Positions 11,961 to 22,589 of a stretch of 64,000 nt of DNA are shown here, in pieces (within the stretch, counting starts at the first letter, position 1; each line of letters begins with the position of its first letter). The position numbers and the translations under genes are program-made. The notes beneath the pieces are model-generated. The model did not search any database. It saw only the letters and a program-made list of their open reading frames with translations, and was not told the DNA's origin. This DNA is from Blasia pusilla (lineage: Eukaryota > Marchantiophyta > Marchantiopsida > Blasiales). The stretch spans positions 14,694,001 through 14,758,000 of the forward strand of contig CM114275.1 of assembly GCA_050084515.1 (NCBI GenBank), written 5' to 3'.

Positions 11961-13235
11961 CTATGTAGTCCACAATGGAGCTCTCATTCTCCTTGAAGTT
12001 GACCCTAGTCCAAGCCGGGGATCCCCCTTATGCCTATCATTAAGTGCCATCAGTTGAAGTTCCCTCAACATCGTGATCAGCCGTGTGCCATTGCCATTCA
12101 CTCTCACATCTCCAAACATCCCGATCTCCGCTTGGGGATCAGTGCCTTGGCCCACCCAGCTATTGAAGTCTCCCAGCAAGACTATGTTCCCCTTTGTCTG
12201 GAACCCAAGGCAATCAGTTTTCACACTATCAAACGCTGCCTCTGTTACAGCAGCAGATTCACTGTTTGTAGGCATGTAAATACACCCGATATACATATCC
12301 CACGAGTTGCACTCAGCTCGGACTTTGACCCATATGGTGTGTTCATACTTGAGCCCTGTGCTGATGATCTCACATCTGTCCACCATGAAGTCTCTGATGA
12401 AGAACCCGACACCCTTCATACCTCTGTTGTTGTCCGCCTGGGTGCTGCACATCTTTCCAAACCATGCATAGTGTGGTACATGGGGTATCTCCATTAACTT
12501 GGTTTCCCAAGTTTCCTGACCTCCGCATATATGTATTTGATTTTTCAGCAAAAATTCAGCAACCTCCAGCTGCTTCATTGCATGGGTCAGTCCACAGAAG
12601 TTCCAAGTACCCAAATGGAGACCTGTCACTAAGTGCGTTGGGGATCGGCGGGCACGCTTTTGGCGTCGGTGTGGCTGCTTGCGACATGGAACCTCTTCAC
12701 GTGCAGGCTCTTCATTGCTGGTCCCTTGGAGAACACAAAAGATATTAGGTGTGTAGATCACCAGCGGTTTTGTGGAGATGGGCCTTTCCTTCAAGCTGGA
12801 ACCACCCTCGACTACCATAGCCCTCCAGTTGTAGGCACGTCTCAGATCTTGAGACAACTGGTTTTTGTGGCAAGCCAAGTATTGGCCTCCTCTGCCCTTG
12901 ATAGATGCCTTGAAGATACATTGATTGCCGTTCATCATCCGAGTAACCCCAGCAGTAGCCAGGAATTCAAAGCCCAAAGCTGCACACATGATCTTAAATG
13001 AGACAAAGTCTACTGTGGGACGTACACTGAAAATGATCATGTGGAACCGTGGTCTCCTCCTGTAGACCAGATTGAACTCGCTGCCCAGGTCCGAACTCCG
13101 GGGGGCCTTTGAGCGTCTAACATAAACATGCCGGTATTCCCCCCAGCTTGGGGATGTTGGGCTTTGGTATGCGCTTTTGATAGGTGAACTCATACTCCTC
13201 ACAAGCTTGGGAGGACGGAGATATGTTGGGCTCAA
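11961..13235 (-). pseudogene. LINE N-terminal extension and AP endonuclease domain
   Basis: The first about 200 residues are basic and of unknown function. The endonuclease then starts at LHLGTWNFCGL and continues with GGQETWETK (catalytic Glu), VGFFIRDF, IYMPTN, and NIVLLGDFNSWVG, the Asp-Asn motif of exonuclease-endonuclease-phosphatase enzymes. The reading ends at a stop near 11961. The true C-terminal end, with a YIAVDEELY-type string and a SDH motif, continues in another frame down to about 11887, so there is a frameshift around 12010-12025. The TAA stop follows directly after SDH. The enzyme would nick target DNA to prime reverse transcription. Confidence 0.82.
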
Positions 13236-14090
13236 GGCCGCTGATTATGTGTAGAGGTTTGGCAAACAACTAATTTAGGATCTGGGGAGAATGTTTAAGC
13301 TCCCAGCCCGAGAGTCTAGATAGGGACTCGCTGTCCTATTTGTGCGGAGGGGCTGCCTCCAAGCGGCAGGGTGCCCAAAGAGAGCCCGCTTGTTACCCCC
13401 AGAGATCATCACTACCTGCCAAGGTGAACAGCCCTGGCATTAAGCTGCAGAGGAGGGCCTGTGAATCCAGCTTCAAAAGAAGGAGAGGTCTCCATTTCTC
13501 CAACTAAGTCCACTCGACACCTTACTTGTGACACAATTGCCACAAGTCACATGGATTACAGGACACACTAATCCACACCTACCAACCAGGGGAACGACAT
13601 CGCAAGCTCACTACAGGTTCCAACTACAGCAACGGGCAACTCGACAGAGAGTATTGCTATATTGCTTGCACGCGGTTCACTCATTATAAGCTACCCAGGA
13701 GCAGTGCTTTAGAACATGTCGTCCCAACATACCAGGCCTGTCTGGACTTGTAGTTTTGGGGTTTAAACCCAACCAGGCCGGAGAGAGAGAGAATCAATTT
13801 TGAGCAAAAGAAGTCCATCTTACCTCATCAAGTTTCCCGATTCAGTTTGTTTGCCTCAGAAAGCATCCAAAGTTTTGCTGCCTCAAAAAGCATCCAAAAC
13901 TCCACTTCTGTTGCCTCTGACGTAGCAAACTAAATGAATATTGTTTCACTCACCGGTCACACATTTTTTAAGAGAGAATTTGGAGGGACGTGAGCGGGGG
14001 GAAAAGGCTTGAACGTTGAAGTCCAAATGAGGGCTTAACATGGGCAAGAAAGGAGGGTGATAAATGAGGGCTTAGCGTGTGCGTGCGTGC
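13236..14090. other. no gene; possible LINE 5' untranslated region
   Basis: I find no convincing coding sequence here. The part up to about 13790 shares the GC-richer composition of the LINE and may be its 5' UTR. A short duplicated phrase (CAAAGTTTTGCTGCCTCA / CATCCAAAACTCC) occurs near 13860-13910. Confidence 0.35.
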
Positions 14091-14122
14091 AGGGAGAGGG
14101 GGGGGAGGGGGGGTGGGGGCGG
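14091..14122 (+). repeat. G-rich tract with quadruplex potential
   Basis: Several runs of four or more G are separated by single bases on the plus strand, a layout that fits G-quadruplex formation. Confidence 0.6.
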
Positions 14123-14224
14123 AAAAGGCTTCACACGGGCTGGGATGAACCCTGGTTTTGAACCATAAGGGGTTTAGGGTTTTGCATGCTAATCTTGTTT
14201 ATCAGATTTTGGCCCTTTTTTGCA

Positions 14225-14552
14225 AGATATAGTGCCTCTAGTTACTTCTTCCATGTAATTCAAGTTACATCCAACTAGTTCCATGTAATTTGTTAGAAGT
14301 AGTAATTAAAAAAATATTCATTTTGATCATTACACTGTTATACAAGTAACTTGAGATAAAGTGGCTTCGCATGTCTTAAAAAAGATATCATTATTCATGA
14401 AAATAAACAAGTATCTAAATGTGACTCAAAAACCATGCGAGTAATTCACAAGTCACTATGAGGGTTTTGGAGTAACTAAGAGTGGTTGAAATGACCCTAA
14501 GTAACATGAGTAACAACCATACGGGTTAACTATGACCCCTTTTCTACTAGTG
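14225..14552 (-). mobile_element. CACTA-like transposon end, other end not found
   Basis: Read on the minus strand from 14552, the sequence starts CACTAGTAGAAAAGGGGTC and is followed by repeated GTTACT / AGTAAC motifs over about 300 bp, the look of a CACTA terminus with its subterminal repeats. A matching opposite end with the 3-bp duplication was not found, so this is a truncated copy or a broken end. Confidence 0.45.
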
Positions 14553-14692
14553 ATAAATGACAAGCAACCATACAACTGGATGTATTGAAATGATTGTTTC
14601 TGAGACATTCCTAACAATTTTCTAGTCCGTTTAATGTACATAAATAATAAAAAAAATACAAGAAATAATCTTTAAAACATAATCAAAGTAGA

Positions 14693-14940
14693 ACTAGTTT
14701 TTAATCAAATACGAACATTATAGACTTAAAGAATAATAACTATACTTAGTTACAATTATACAATAAGAAATCACCACTAGTTTTTAATCAAATACCAAAA
14801 CTATACACTTCAAAAGAATGACTATACTCAATTGCAATTATACAACCAGAAATGACCACTAGTTTTTAATCAAATACCAAAACTATACACTTGAAAAAAA
14901 ATGACTATACTTAGTTACAATGCTACAACAAGAAATGACC
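14693..14940 (+). repeat. tandem repeat, three units of 82-83 bp
   Basis: ACTAGTTTTTAATCAAATAC recurs at 14693, 14776 and 14858, and ACTAGTTT again at 14941, giving periods of 83, 82 and 83 bp. The units are AT-rich and only slightly diverged. It lies just beyond the CACTA-like end. Confidence 0.88.
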
Positions 14941-15299
14941 ACTAGTTTAGGAAAATTATAAGTTGTTTCATATAAAACACTTACAAGGGATTCTATATAA
15001 AATTTAAGTGTCACATAGTAATATGTGGCAGGGAAACATTTGTCTACACTACATCTTGTGTGCTCATCCACGTGTCACACTTGCATGTAATTCAACCACT
15101 CTTCCTTGTCCACGTGTCATAATCGTACAAAAATCCACAAAAGCATCGTATGAATTCCATATCATCCTAACCTGGATTGATTACTAGGATTCTATTTAGT
15201 TGTACACTTTCGAGCTCACCATAAGATATTATGCCAACAGGTCATTTTTACACTATAAATCCTTTATGATGAGTCTTTTGATACTACTTGTTTTCTAGT
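14941..15299. other. no recognised feature
   Basis: This is AT-rich sequence. I see nothing recognisable in it. Confidence 0.4.
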
Positions 15300-16703
15300 T
15301 ATAAGGTAGTGTTATGGATCCGGTAGAACTAAACCGAATTCTAGTGGTTTAGGATTAAAATCCTTCTAGTGGGTTGGGATTGTGAACCACTATAATATAC
15401 AAGGATAACAGAATATGATATTTTTAATGAATAATTTGAAGTTGGATCCCCAAGAAGATCACTATTATCTAGAAAGAGAGCTTAATGTGGTTGTTATCAT
15501 GTAAAAGTTATCAAGATGTGTATAGAAGTCAAATACAAGCATTCATCATAACATTCTTTCTCCAACAAGTACCAATATTCCCTTCATCTTAACCTCTCTA
15601 GTGGAATAAGATAAACGCTCTAGCAGATCCTCACTCAACACAAAAGAACCTCGTAGAGATCTCAGCAGTGAGATGGCTCTTCCTACTCTCGGAACTCAAT
15701 CCGTCATGGCACGCTACTCTCCGTCGAACATATTTCATACATATCTCTACTGATCATTCTTTTGGTAAAAGTTGCTCTCCCAATCCACACCTCACTTTGC
15801 AGGCCCAAGAAGATCATGCATAGACACAACACATCAGAGTAAAGAGAGGAGGTTCTTCGACTCCATCAAGAACAAGGAGGCTTCAAAGTGTTTACAAGCT
15901 CGAGAGGGTACTACTCCCTTGGTCGGACCATTCCTACAACATAAGGACCTCGTAAGAGAATGATACTAGGAACCACTTCTTTAAATAGCCACTCAAACGG
16001 TATCAGTGTCAATGATCTCAAGCGCTTCTTGAGAAGCAGACACCTCTTGGGATCTTTTAACTACTTTAATCTACGGTTCTTGTGGCTTTTCCTATGGTCC
16101 ATAGGAATCCGTTGGCACTAACTGCCCTACATTCCTATCTGCTCTAAAGAGTCATGTCTGTTCCCAGCCTAACTACTCTAACGAAGTGTCACTTGAAATC
16201 GTGGACATTCCTCTCGTGCTTGCAAAGTTCTTTGTATCTTCGTTCTTCCTCGACTAGCGAAGTTCTTTGTACTTGATCTTGGTGCCAAGTACCAAAGACG
16301 GAGTACGAAGCACTTTTCCAATCAAGGAAGAACAAAGAACCAAAGACATCTTTGGTCCAAGTACTTCATACTTCATCTTGGTGCTTCATCTTCAAGTACT
16401 TGGCTTTCTCGTGCTTCGCTGTCTTTGTAAAGACACACCGAGCTTCGTTCTTGGTCTTGAGACTTTGTTGGTTCAATTCACTCTCCTCCAAGGCAAGTCC
16501 TTGCTTTTCCATCTCCCTCCATTATCCCATAAGCTTCCTAATCAATCCTAACACTCTTCATTCTCTTCATCAAAATGATAGTGAAGAACTTCCTTTATAT
16601 ACAATCTTTACTTCCATGTAGTCTTCAATCTTCATTCTTGAAGACTTTTGTAATCCTTTTAAACAAAATCCTATCCTCAAAATTTTCAAAATTGGAGGTA
16701 TTA
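15300..16703 (-). mobile_element. LTR of the second Ty3 family, probably solo
   Basis: This block matches, in the same orientation, the LTR at 61725-62862 (shared stretches include a GATCCCCAAGA string, CTCGGAACTCAATCCGTC and TACAAGCTCGAGAGGGTAC), and matches in inverse the LTR at 22590-24243. The high-coordinate end GGTATTACA abuts chromovirus pol sequence directly, so it inserted into or recombined with that element. The left border is not certain; the conserved part begins near 15440. No matching 5-bp duplication was found. Confidence 0.65.
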
Positions 16704-18066
16704 CAACCAATAAGGCGGACGAACCCATTAGCGTGGGTTTCATGGAAGGTAATTCCCACAAGCCTCAAAATTGGTTTTAGGGCTAATCGTGGGATGCGGA
16801 GTATTTGAGTTGAAGAACAACTTCACGGTGTGCGACAACAAAAAAATCAATGGAGTCTTGGGAAACACATTCTTGGATGCGTATGAGGTGGAACTGAGGT
16901 CAAGACCTTTGAGGTTGAGCGTCTTGGTAAAAGGCAAATGCTTGCAGGTTAAGTTTGTTCGTGAGGTTCCTATGAAGATGGAGTTGGTGAAAACCATTAC
17001 AAGGACAAGTTTGACCAAGTTAGAGGATGGGTTTCTCTGCTTGAGACAATTATACGACAACGCAAGCGCGAGACGTAGAATCAAGGGAAATCCTTGAAAC
17101 ACTCAAGAGAGTGTTGAGGGAATTTGGTGATGTCTTGATGAAGGAGCTTTTGATTGAGTTGCCACCAGATAGGGTGGTTGATCATAAGATAGAGGTGATA
17201 TCAGGGTCTCAACCACCTCCGTTCCGTATGGGCTGAATCAAGAGGAACTTCTTGAGTTGAAGAAATAATTAGGTAAAATTATAGAGAGGGGTTACATCCA
17301 AACTAGCAAGTTACCTTATGGAGCACCCCTTCTCTTTGTGAAGAAGAAAGATGGAAAGTTGAGAATCTATGTTGATTATCGGGCGCAGAACAAAGTGACG
17401 ATAAGGAATAACTATCCTCTTCCAAGGATGGATGACCTCTTTGATCGATTTTTAGATGTCAAGTATTTCAACAAGATTGACTTGAAGTTAGGATATTACC
17501 TGATTCGGATTGCCGAAGTGGATGTGGAGTACACTGCGTATAGGACAAAATATGGCTCGTTCGAGTTTGTGATGATATCCTTCGGTCTATGTAATGTGCC
17601 TCCAAGGTCCATCACATTGATGAACTCCATCTTTCATAAGGAGATGGATAACTATGGGATCATCTAAATAGATGACATGATGATCTACTCGAAGTCATTA
17701 GAGGGGCGCACTCAACATTTGAAGACAATGTTTGCGAAACTTTGGGCAAACAAGCTATATGCGAATGTGGAAAAGAGTTAGTTCGGGTTGGTCAAGATCA
17801 AGTTCTTGGGTCATGTGATTAGCGCACATGGAGTGAGTCCAAACATGGAGAAGGTGAAAGAAATTTCCAAATGGGAACCCCCTTCCACCATGAAGGGGAT
17901 GAGGAGGTTCATCGAAGCGGTCGAATTATATCGAACTTACGTGAAATTTTTTTCGGGAATAGTAAAACCTCTCACCGATTGGACCGCAAAGTTTGCCAAC
18001 ACTATATGGACTAAAGAGGTGGATGAGGCATTCAGCCGAGTCAAGGAGATCATATCGCAACACTAA
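16704..18066 (+). pseudogene. truncated chromovirus-type Ty3 pol (protease end and RT)
   Basis: This fragment is a diverged relative of the nested chromovirus at 46039-53778, on the opposite strand. It begins inside the region after the protease (KADEPISVGF, then VGCGVFELKNNF and LGNTFLDAYEVEL) and runs through the RT: VDYRAQNKVTIRNNYPLPRM, KIDLKLGYYLIRI, SFGLCNVPP. The YIDD site reads stop-IDDMMIYS. A further reading contains FLGHVISAHGVSPNMEKVK and stops after RVKEIISQH, where RNase H should begin. Both ends are lost: an LTR joins the left and the right is truncated. Several stops make it non-functional. Confidence 0.85.
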
Positions 18067-18780
18067 TTCAAACCACCCCCTCTAGATGACTCAAAAAAAT
18101 GACCGATGTTTCTCAAACTGGGGCTATGAGACTCTCTTATTACTTAACCACACTAAAGGAAAAAAAATTACTCCTAGTCGTGTTAGTTTTCATTGAAAGC
18201 AAGGGAAGTCATATCGAAGTCTCATTTTTGTTACCTAACATAGTCACTAAACACGAATTCACCTAGTCAGTCTTTATGACAAGGTGAGAGGCGCGGTAAG
18301 AGGAGAGGAAGAGACGAAGAGAGGAGAGAGAAAACTACCTTCAACCCAAATAGATACTTTTTTTAAAGAGAGTTTCCTCTGATTTGAAGAGAATTTCTGT
18401 TGGGTTGAAGAGAGGAAGATTTTTTTGTGAATATTTTTGCACTTTTGTTCTATGTGCTTAGTCACTCCCATACATTTTTTTTTCCTCTTCCACATTCTGG
18501 CAACCCGGTTGAATCCAACGGGTTGCAAGTTGCACAAAATTTAAAAAAACAAAAAAATCATTGGAATCACAATGTCGAACAAATCACTTTTTCCATCCAA
18601 GGTCTGGAACAAATCTATCATTTTCCCTTGGCTGAATAGAGTTCAAGCTCATAGTGAACATTCAAGCAATTGAATGTTCACTAGCTGATGCGATTCGCTT
18701 TGCTCTCTCCATCGTTGCCCTACACATTCTGTTTCTCTTAACCCCATTTCTAGACTCAAATAGAAATAGTGGATTGAGAT
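18067..18780. other. no gene; one copy of the dispersed palindrome
   Basis: No coding sequence is recognised here. A copy of the CAACCCG / CGGGTTGCAA palindromic motif lies at about 18497-18530, more than 5 kb from the main cluster at 24.5-27.4 kb. A CACTAAAGGA string at 18151 has no partner end. Confidence 0.4.
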
Positions 18781-18789
18781 CATCCACCT

Positions 18790-20487
18790 TCTCTGGAGTG
18801 GTGCTCAGCCAACTGGATGAGAACAAACATGATTTCCCGGTGTACTATGCAGGCCGGAAACTATCTTCAGCTGAAAAAAAATATACCACTATCGAACGGG
18901 AGACGTTAGGCATGGTCTTCTCGTGCAAAAAGTTCCGTCATTATTTATTAGGTTATGAGTTTGTCTTTCATGTAGATCATTTCGCACTCCGACCATTAAT
19001 GGTTAAGGCGGACCTGTCAGGACGCATTGCGCGATGGATCCTGTTATTCCAAGAATTCACATTTGATGTCGTTACCCGTGTCGGAAGGGTCCATACCAAC
19101 GCAGATTTTCTTTCTCGGTTGCGGATGAGGAACGCAGATCTCACACAGTCCGTGGATGACACCTTTCCCAATGAGGACCTGTTCCAGATCACGGAGAACC
19201 GGTTGTGCCAATCCTTTTATGAAGATATTTTGCATTTCTTAATTACCCAGCGACTTCTCGCCCCTATGACATCGGAGGAACGAGCAGTCTTTTTACATAA
19301 GATAGGACCCTATGAGATATGTTAGGGGGTACTATTCAAATTAGATGCGGATGAAGAGTATCGGCGATGCTCAGAAGCAGAAGAAATCCTCCAAGTCATC
19401 AGAGCCATGCATGCGGCTGATTCTGGTGGACACTACGCTATTAAAAATACCGTTAAGAAAATCTTGGCCGCACGTTACTGGTGGCCAACTATGTACAAAG
19501 ATGTAGGTCACTTTATTCAAAGTTGTGATGCATTCCAAAGAGCAGGTCGACCAACAGCTACCTCAAGGTGGCCTTTGATACCCATCATGCCTCTAGCTCC
19601 TTTTGAAAAATGGGGTATTGACTTTGTGGGCCCTATTTCACCTGCTACCCGCCACACAAGGCGAATATAGATTTTGATAGCTACCAACTATTGTACCAAG
19701 ATGGTGGAGGCGGTGGCTACGTGCAAAGATGATAGTGAGGCCGTGGCTAAATTTTTATACGAAATGATTGTCACCTGGTATGGCTGCCCGTTGGAATTAG
19801 TAAGTGATCGAGGCACCCATTTTCTCAACCAGACTATTGAGTCTTTAACGTCACACTTTCTAATTAAGCATCGGAAGACCACGCCTTACAACCCTAAATC
19901 CAACGGGTTGACTGAAAAAATATAACGGATTGATCTGTCGGATATTGAATCAATTGACGGTTACGTATTCCTATGATTGGGATATAAAAATCTCCGCCGC
20001 ATTGTGGGCCTACCGGACAGCCGAGAAGGTTACTACAGAGTATACCTTGTTCTTTCTGACTTATGGCGTTCATCCCTTGATACCTATTGAATGGGCTCTG
20101 CCCACTTATCGAGTGTTGGAAGGAACAAGAACGGAGGCGATCGCCCAGGTTTTCCAAGGAAGGAATGAGACCTTAGTTGCATTGGAGGAAGCACGCACGT
20201 TGGCCTTACGCTAGACCAAACGTGTACAAGACGAACGCAAACAACGATATGATCGACATCTCCGGCCGTAATCTATACGCAATGGGGACCTGGTGCTGTT
20301 GTATGATAACTGTCGGATAAAGTTCCCCGGGAAGTTAAAATTGAACTGGATGGGACCCTACCGAGTATTGGCCATATATGACAACGGGTCACTTTAGTTG
20401 GGGACCTTACAAGGCGAAGCACTCCCAACTCGGGTCAATGGGATGCATGTTTTGCAGTATCATGAGCCACCACCCTACCTGGACTAA
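18790..20487 (+). pseudogene. second Ty3 family: RNase H and integrase
   Basis: The RNase H part reads LSSAEKKYTTIERETLGMVF, FHVDHFALRPLM and GRVHTNADFLSRL. The integrase follows: a zinc-binding part (GGHYAIKNTVKK, YWWPTMYKDV), a catalytic core with WGIDFVGPIS (first Asp) and ELVSDRGTHFLN (second Asp), a Glu-bearing NGLTEKI, and a C-terminal module with GDLVLLYD and WMGPYRVLAIYD. Integrase inserts the DNA copy into the host genome. Stops and frame breaks occur at 19323, about 19670, 19925 and 20212. The RT that should precede is missing; chromovirus sequence lies upstream instead. No chromodomain follows. Confidence 0.85.
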
Positions 20488-20727
20488 AACCGGAGGGAAG
20501 GGGGTTTGAACGACTTCCTCTAGCTTTGCAGAAGCGCGAGAGTATTTGAGCTTTGCTGAAGAGCGAAGCGCCAACCTGACTGTTGCAGTCACGAACCAAC
20601 AACCCGCATAGTGCATCGACTATATAAGCGTCCTTGCTTAATCGGACGTGTATTTTCATGGACGGTGTCACCACAAATTTGCATAGCAGACCGAAGCGGG
20701 GCGTTCACAGAGATCAACCTACCGCCA

Positions 20728-22376
20728 TGCCTCGTGAAGACTCTACGCCCATTCTGCGAAGTGCGGCCATGCCCGTGGTCAAGCTGTCACCAGAGTTAGT
20801 CGAAGCGCTTGAGGAGCAATCTTTGGCAAGTTTTTTTCAAGCAAATTGGACCTTGACATCCGGGGAACTCCTCGGCGAGCTTCGCTCCTCGACGGCAGCA
20901 GCCAAGTTTCCAAGAAAGGGTCTTCGGTATCGAGCTTAGCCACAACAATGGACGCCGGATAACTGGCGAGCCACCTATATGCTCCTGGACGCTCTAGAGT
21001 ACGAGTATGACACCAAATTTCTGGTGAAGCATGAAGCTTTGTTGGCACTCGGTTGTGTAACGTCTGATCGCCTTGGCACGAATGGCTACAATGCTACTTC
21101 GCTGTCTCCGTCATTGTTTGGACACTTTTGCAAGCATTTGATGACTTTGTTTTATCCTGCTCGTTCTTACTACCTAACGAATAAGCTCATCAAGATGTGC
21201 TATATCCTTTGGAATCAGCACCTGGACCTCGAAGCATCGGGAGTCGACTTCGCTTCTTTAGTGGACGGGCACGTACGAGCAATGCTGGAGGCGCTTCATC
21301 CAAGCACAAAGTCCTTCATGTCTCCTTTTTTAATCCATATGTATATTCATTAGCAAGAATTGACGGCCGACGAGACGCTGGATTGGTCGCAAGTTACTCC
21401 CGTCCGCTTGCCAAGAAAGAGCGGAACGGTCACCAGTGGAAGCCGCGAAGTCACCCCGCCGCGCAAAGTAGGCCCAAAACAACATCCACATACTTCGGCT
21501 TCAGGGAAGGATGAGGAGTTCATCGAATTTCCAAGACCGAAGCGCGGCCGAGTTAATTTTGAGACACCCTCCAAAACAGAGCCCGCAGCACAAGAGGACT
21601 CCGAGGAGACGCCTCGTGCTAGCGACCACCGTCTTGCTCTTCGTCTCATTTCCCAGACAGCCAACGACATGGTGTGGTTTCTGAATCTGGCTGTCCCTGT
21701 CATAAATCAACTACAACAAGTGCTCCACCTGGATGACGCAGCGATGGTGGACCAATATTTACAAGCGCTTGATGACCTCAACTGTAGGGCCCAAGCTTCG
21801 TCAGAAAATGAAGCACAACGCAAAGTGGCAGAAACAAACCTTCAACTGCGGGATGAAGAACTCGAAGACACCAAGACGACGCTTGGTAAAGTTCAAAGCA
21901 ACTTGGTCCAGAGTTAGTACGAAGCTCGGAACGCACGCCAATGGGAGAGCTTGGCGATTAACATGGAGTGTGGGGCTGATCATTTAGCTTCGCAGGTCAA
22001 GGAAGCTTTGCAATTGATTCAACAATACCAACACCAAGTGCATCGTATCAGCCATGAGTTCAAGAAATGAGCGACACAACATGCTCAGTCTTCGAAGTTG
22101 CTTCATGAACACCAAGAAACAAACAAAGACTTAGTGGCACAGTGGTCAGAGGCTACGGGTAGGATCACTGTCTTGGAGGTAGAACAAAAGCTGCTCAACG
22201 AAGTGCAGTTAGACCCGGAAGATGTCAAGGAGTTAGTTGAGGAAGCAGGCAAGAGCTTCGATCATCATATGAACAAGGAGATTGCCTATGTCAACAAACA
22301 TTGGAAACGCCAATTCGACAATCATACGAAGTCTCTCTTGAAGAGCTTCCATTGTTTACTCCATCCGATGTCTTAG
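20728..22376 (+). pseudogene. second Ty3 family: extra ORF downstream of integrase
   Basis: Between the integrase and the 3' PPT lies a further protein-coding region of about 550 codons with three or four stops. It starts near MPREDSTPILRSAAMP, contains a helical domain (ANWTLTSGELLGELRSS, NWRATYMLLDALEYEYD, FCKHLMTLFYPARSYY), a Pro/Ser/Lys-rich linker (KRGRVNFETPSK), and a C-terminal half rich in Glu, Gln, Ala and Leu that looks like a long coiled coil, ending with IAYVNKHWKRQFDNH. A related reading occurs in the copy at 63109-63964, so it belongs to the element. I do not recognise the function; extra ORFs in this position are known in some plant Ty3 lineages (Tat/Ogre, Athila). Confidence 0.7.
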
Positions 22377-22574
22377 TCCAGAACGAAGTACTAGGAACTT
22401 TGTAAGTTGTTATTAAATGGCGCGAAAAGATGCGCAATCACAACTTCAAACATTATCAACAAACCTTCCACTATTCATGGTCATTTTACGTCTACAGCTG
22501 AGTTTGATAGCTTAGATGATACTTTTATGGATTTAGAAGGAACCTCATGAAGTGTTCGCCGGGCCGGCTCACAT

Positions 22575-22589
22575 TTGAGGGAGGGGGTA
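22575..22589 (+). other. polypurine tract of the second Ty3 family
   Basis: TTGAGGGAGGGGGTA lies immediately before the LTR start TGTGATACCC and would prime plus-strand DNA synthesis. The same sequence stands in mirror position at 62863-62878. Confidence 0.8.

Larger units (their letters stand above)
9230..13235 (-). mobile_element. APE-type LINE (non-LTR) retrotransposon, nearly complete, inactive
   Basis: The minus strand carries, in order, an N-terminal extension, an apurinic-type endonuclease, a reverse transcriptase and a C-terminal zinc knuckle, spread over three frames. Such elements nick target DNA and copy their RNA at the nick. Damage includes a frameshift near 12010-12025, a TAA stop near 11886 and a frame change near 11080-11125. 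The RT uses a GNYRGITLLS string, more like RTE, CR1 or Jockey-type LINEs than the FRPISL spelling usual in plant L1 elements. No separate gag-like ORF1 was seen. The outer borders are not defined; 13236-13790 may be its 5' UTR and 9002-9229 its 3' UTR. Confidence 0.85.

Noticed and set aside
9437-13001. Plus-strand open readings across the LINE
   Set aside because: They are antisense shadows of the endonuclease and RT frames and contain no domain of their own.
18151-18680. Another CACTA element starting CACTAAAGGAAAA
   Set aside because: No matching inverted end and no 3-bp duplication could be found.
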